A stretch of DNA of 64,000 nt from Bacilli bacterium (GTDB lineage: Bacteria; Bacillota_I; Bacilli_A; RFN20; CAG-826). The notes under the pieces are model-generated. The model searched no databases and was not told where the DNA came from. It saw only the letters and a program-made list of their open reading frames with translations. The translations under genes were made by a program, and so were the position numbers. This document shows, piece by piece, positions 61,082-64,000 of this stretch. The stretch covers positions 1 to 64,000 of the forward strand of contig JALCDB010000003.1 in assembly GCA_022641095.1 (NCBI GenBank), read 5' to 3'. Each line of letters begins with the position of its first letter. Within the stretch, counting starts at the first letter, position 1.

Positions 61082-62211
61082 AAGTTTACGCTCACTTTCT
61101 CGTGCGTGATGGCCGCGCTTCCGTCGGCGGAGACGTAGATGTGGTCGATCGTGTAGCTCTTATCCGCCTTGAGAGTGAGCAGGGATCCGCCGATAAGGTC
61201 GATGCCCCGCTTTTCGCTGTGGGCGTAATAAAGCTCAGTGCCCGATTTGACGCCATAGCCGATGAAGGCTTTGCCGGCATCGTCTTGGTAAACATCGCCC
61301 CAGTCGTTGCTGTGATCGTGGCCGCAAAAGAAGCCTTCGACGCCGTTATTTACCCCGGCGTCGAAGAACCCGGTGTCCTTGTAACCGGTCCAGGACTTGA
61401 TGTCGTCGGCCGTTTTCCCGACCGATTCGTAAAGTTTGACGATGTCAGGGTCGGAAAGGGTGACCGAACCTGACTCAAGGATTTCGCCAATCAGTGGCTC
61501 CGCATCGTTTTTGACCTCGTCGCAATAGGCGTAATACCACTGGTAAAGCGGGATGTGGAAGTAGGCGATGCCCGGGACCACCGCGCCGTTTTGCGCGGTG
61601 CTGTAGGCGGCGGCCTTTCTGAACCACTCGATTTGGTCGTCATGGATCACGTCATAGTCGTAATAAAGGCCGGAGAAGCTTTCGGGGTAGGAATTGGAGT
61701 CGATTGAATAAAGGTTCCAAACCGCTTTTCGGGTGGATGGATCGACGAGCGGAATCACGTAATTGGAGCGACCGAACACATCGTCGTCCACCTCGTTGTA
61801 ATAGGAATGGGCGCCCTTGCTCCAAAGTTGGCTGAGCCAGGATGGCGAGTATTCGCCTTCGCGGTCGTGGTTGCCCCACGTGGTCGCATAAGGGATTTTC
61901 CAGGATTCGATGGTTTCGAGGAGCTTTTCTCCTAGGGAAGCGGTGCCGCCCATCATGCTGTCCCCAGTTATCATGATGAAGTCGGGGTTGGCTTCTTTCA
62001 CGACGCGGGAAAGGTAAGCCGCTTGGGCTTCGGCGTCGGTGTTCACGGACCAATGGATATCCGTCAATTGGAGGACGCGGAAACCATCGTGCCAAAGGAT
62101 GTCGTCATGGCCATTGAGCGCGAAATAGTCGCTTATGGCCACTTCGCCGGCGTTTCCGCAGGACGCCAAAAGCGGTACCAAAAGCGCGCTCACGAGCAAT
62201 TTATGTTTCAT
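61078..62211 (-). CDS. Metallophosphoesterase lipoprotein
   Basis: 377 residues. The lipoprotein signal KHKLLVSALLVPLLASC ends at the lipobox LASC (Cys 18). The calcineurin-like core has LQLTDIHWS near 48, MITGDSMMGG near 79, TWGNHDREGEY near 113 and CGHDHSNDWG near 298. The two-metal site is complete. It acts outside the cytoplasmic membrane on an unknown phosphoester. It follows def by 21 nt. Confidence 0.88.
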   Translation of the reverse strand: MKHKLLVSALLVPLLASCGNAGEVAISDYFALNGHDDILWHDGFRVLQLTDIHWSVNTDAEAQAAYLSRVVKEANPDFIMITGDSMMGGTASLGEKLLETIESWKIPYATTWGNHDREGEYSPSWLSQLWSKGAHSYYNEVDDDVFGRSNYVIPLVDPSTRKAVWNLYSIDSNSYPESFSGLYYDYDVIHDDQIEWFRKAAAYSTAQNGAVVPGIAYFHIPLYQWYYAYCDEVKNDAEPLIGEILESGSVTLSDPDIVKLYESVGKTADDIKSWTGYKDTGFFDAGVNNGVEGFFCGHDHSNDWGDVYQDDAGKAFIGYGVKSGTELYYAHSEKRGIDLIGGSLLTLKADKSYTIDHIYVSADGSAAITHEKVSVNL

Positions 62212-62232
62212 AACGGCTTTATTCTACGCGAA

Positions 62233-62787
62233 TTAGATGGCGATGGCATCCACAATCGTTTTGTCCGGATCCAATTTGTCGATATGGTCATAGAACAAAA
62301 CGCCATGGAGATGGTCGATTTCGTGCTGCAAGACGACGGCATCGAAGCCTTCGGCCTCGATTTCGACTTCTTTGCCGAGCGTCGCTTCGTAGGCTTTGAC
62401 TTTGATTCTGTTCTTGCGATAGACCTTGCCGGGATGCGGATCGTCGACCGAAAGGCAACCTTCCCCGCCTTGCAGATAGCATAAGCGAATCGATTCCTCG
62501 ACGATGAGGGGGTTGACGAGCTCATAAGAAACGATTTTCGGTTTCTCTTCGCTCCCGGCTTCGTAATAGATGGCGAGCATGCATTTGTTGATGCCGATTT
62601 GGGGGGCGGCGAGCCCGACGCCCTCGCGGACGCGCGGATGGCGTTCCCGCCACTCGGGGTTTTGGGAGTTCTTGAGATATTGGAGCATGGCGTCGAGAAT
62701 CCGTTTGTAACGGGCTTCGAGGGGGAGAGCGATCTCCACGGATGGCTGATGCAGGGATTTGACTTTGTCTTTGACGATGCGAAGCAT
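62233..62787 (-). CDS. def: Peptide deformylase
   Basis: Removes the N-formyl group from new proteins. 184 residues, type 2 (Bacillota) length. Motif 1 GVGLAAPQIG near 56, motif 2 EGCLSVDDP near 110, motif 3 QHEIDHLHGVLF near 153; all metal ligands are present. TACAAT lies 6 nt before the ATG with no ribosome site, divergent from ylbF, whose start has the same arrangement. Confidence 0.96.
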   Translation of the reverse strand: MLRIVKDKVKSLHQPSVEIALPLEARYKRILDAMLQYLKNSQNPEWRERHPRVREGVGLAAPQIGINKCMLAIYYEAGSEEKPKIVSYELVNPLIVEESIRLCYLQGGEGCLSVDDPHPGKVYRKNRIKVKAYEATLGKEVEIEAEGFDAVVLQHEIDHLHGVLFYDHIDKLDPDKTIVDAIAI

Positions 62788-62832
62788 ACGAGTATTGTAG
62801 CATGAAACGGAAAAAATACTTACAATAGCACT

Positions 62833-63198
62833 ATGGGAAAAGAGCTCTTGGAATCGCTAGTTAGCCTCAAAGAGGCTCTTTCGTCCGACCCGAGGGTAAA
62901 GCGCCTTGACGAATTGGAGAAATCCGTGAGCGTCGACCCCATCGTCAAAGATCTTTCGAAACGCATGAACGCCCTCGAAAAAAGCTATGAGGATGTTTTG
63001 GCCTATAAAAAGGCGAGCGACTTAGAGGCTATTCAGGCCCAAAAGGCTCTTTATGAAGCCAAAACGAAACTGGATTCCTACCCGCTCGTTGAGGAATACG
63101 ATTCCGCTTACGTTCTCGTACGGGATCTGTACATGGCGGTCGACGACGCCCTTTTTTCCGCTTTCAGAAAACGGAGCCTTGACTGGGAGAGCACTTGA
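62833..63198 (+). CDS. ylbF: YlbF/YmcA-family protein
   Basis: 121 residues, all helical (ELLESLVSLKEALSSDPRVK, then KDLSKRMNALEKSYEDVL). In Bacillus YlbF, YmcA and YaaT form the Y-complex that directs RNase Y; here RNase J is nearby but RNase Y is not in the window. TACAAT ends 6 nt before the ATG, so it is probably leaderless. The stop overlaps the rsmD start by one base. Confidence 0.82.
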   Translation: MGKELLESLVSLKEALSSDPRVKRLDELEKSVSVDPIVKDLSKRMNALEKSYEDVLAYKKASDLEAIQAQKALYEAKTKLDSYPLVEEYDSAYVLVRDLYMAVDDALFSAFRKRSLDWEST

Positions 63199-63743
63199 TG
63201 GGACTCGTCATCGGAAGCGGTCTTTACCGCAGGCGCCTCATCGAAGTCCCCTCCTATCTTGAGGTGCCGACCAAAGCGGTCGTGCGCCTTGCCCTCGGGA
63301 ACGCTTTGGGAGAAAAAACCCGAGACGCCGAGGTCTTAGATCTCTTCGCCGGCAGCGGCGCGGTCGGCATTGAGCTTTTGTCACGCGGGGCCTCTCATTG
63401 CGTTTTCGTCGACGAGAACCCGGAAGCGATCGCCACCATCAAAGGAAATTTGGCGAAATTGGGATGCGATAGGGGCGTGGTTCTTCATGGCGAAGCGCTT
63501 GGGGCCTTGTCCGTTCTCGCTTCGAGAAAAGCCTCTTTCGATATTGTTTTCATCGATCCACCCTATTCCTTTATCGAACTATATCGATCCTCAATCGATT
63601 TCGTTTTGAGCCACGCCCTTTTGAAACCTCAAGGCGTCCTTGTCGTCGAACACGAAAAGGGGATTCCGCTTCCAACTGCGGCTTTTTCGCGCGCCAAATC
63701 GTATAATCATGGTCGGAGCCACTTAACCATCCTTTGGAGGTAA
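63198..63743 (+). CDS. rsmD: 16S rRNA (guanine966-N2)-methyltransferase
   Basis: 181 residues. SAM motif VLDLFAGSGAVGIELLSRGA near 50 and catalytic motif FIDPPYSF near 119 (the NPPY-type loop) define RsmD. The N-terminal SGLYRRRLIEVP matches the family's RNA-contact stretch. GGGAGAG precedes the ATG. rsmD-coaD is the common gene order in Bacillota. Confidence 0.93.
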   Translation: MGLVIGSGLYRRRLIEVPSYLEVPTKAVVRLALGNALGEKTRDAEVLDLFAGSGAVGIELLSRGASHCVFVDENPEAIATIKGNLAKLGCDRGVVLHGEALGALSVLASRKASFDIVFIDPPYSFIELYRSSIDFVLSHALLKPQGVLVVEHEKGIPLPTAAFSRAKSYNHGRSHLTILWR

Positions 63744-63747
63744 GAGC

Positions 63748-64000
63748 ATGCGTATCGCCGTTTATCCAGGGTCCTTCGACCCCATAACCAATGGTCACTT
63801 GGATGTCCTCAAGCGGGCTTTGGGCGTCTTCGATGAAGTGATTTTGCTTCTTGCGGTCAACCCCGCCAAAAAATCCGTTTTCACCCTTCAGGAGCGGCTT
63901 GCGATGATGAAGGAGGCCACCGCGGGGATAAAAGGCGTTTTGGTCGACTATTACTCGGGCCTCACGGTCGATTATTGCCGGAAACACCAAGCCAAGCACC
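63748..64000 (+). CDS. coaD: Phosphopantetheine adenylyltransferase, truncated by the window end
   Basis: Fourth step of coenzyme A synthesis. The visible 84 residues start IAVYPGSFDPITNGHLDVLK, the nucleotidyl-transfer signature (PGSFDPxTxGH), and continue with RALGVFDEVILLLAVNPAKK. GGAGG precedes the ATG. The 3' half lies outside the window. Confidence 0.95.
   Translation, partial: MRIAVYPGSFDPITNGHLDVLKRALGVFDEVILLLAVNPAKKSVFTLQERLAMMKEATAGIKGVLVDYYSGLTVDYCRKHQAKH

Overview
The window reads as a chromosomal segment of a Bacillota bacterium, most likely an uncultured Bacilli lineage near Erysipelotrichales or the Mollicutes-related clades. The marker genes support this: RNase J, a Spx-type ArsC protein, YlbF, long-form HPF, PduL, a TSCPD protein, Maf, and RsmD-CoaD. 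GC content looks close to half, and coding is dense on both strands. Several genes end in TGA with complete C-termini (pgi is the clearest), so the standard code with TGA as stop applies. No rRNA or CRISPR array is visible. At least eleven genes lack a Shine-Dalgarno site and carry a -10 hexamer 6-10 nt before the start codon, which suggests frequent leaderless transcription.

Layout. 1-6.2 kb: a truncated membrane protein, two NCS2 nucleobase permeases (an AzgA/PbuG type and a UraA type, the second behind a leader with an intrinsic terminator), and an AAA/DUF4143 ATPase with three operator-like repeats upstream. 6.2-6.7 kb: five tRNA genes (Leu, Lys, Gln, Tyr, Val). 6.8-14.4 kb: an HAD / IspD-like / S1 / pgi operon, a LemA-like protein, an ABC-F ATPase, a GH20 hexosaminidase broken by an in-frame TGA, and a methyltransferase. 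14.7-31 kb: tRNA-Leu(GAG), a frameshifted nitroreductase, mgtE, pduL-TSCPD, metK behind an S-box-like leader, hpf, an HAD phosphatase, two proteins of unknown function, an RluA enzyme, pit-DUF47, and a ZIP-copA operon. 31-36 kb: gpmA, the feo operon, a DtxR-family regulator and a small HMA protein. A palindrome GGTTAG-N6-CTAACC or close variants lies before ZIP-copA, feo, the DtxR gene and the HMA gene, which indicates one metal regulon.

36.3-40.5 kb: an ECF sigma factor is followed by a membrane-anchored protein whose outer part is a serpin, then a lipoprotein. This looks like a sigma / anti-sigma pair with a serpin as sensor. A Ser-rich secreted lipoprotein follows; its start codon and signal peptide are one base out of frame at a run of A. 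40.6-48 kb is accessory DNA: hipBA, hairpin-rich sequence, a frameshifted serine recombinase, a relaxase lacking its N-terminus, and small genes. This decayed mobilisable element lies between a tRNA-Ser gene and a degenerate second copy of that tRNA's 3' end and flank.

48-54 kb returns to housekeeping genes (RluA, phosphoglucomutase, HAD, trpS, spx-like). 54.1-56.5 kb is an AT-richer two-gene island. Its first gene fuses a RibD-type deaminase domain to a COG2865-like GHKL ATPase region, and its second is a COG2865-like core with a winged helix. A 3'-half remnant of a tRNA-Leu(CAA) lies just beyond it, overlapping the end of a CYTH gene. I consider this island and the sigma/serpin locus the best candidates for undescribed systems. 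57-64 kb is housekeeping again: an EIIB-like membrane protein, maf, rnj, a metallophosphoesterase lipoprotein operon, def, ylbF, rsmD and a truncated coaD.
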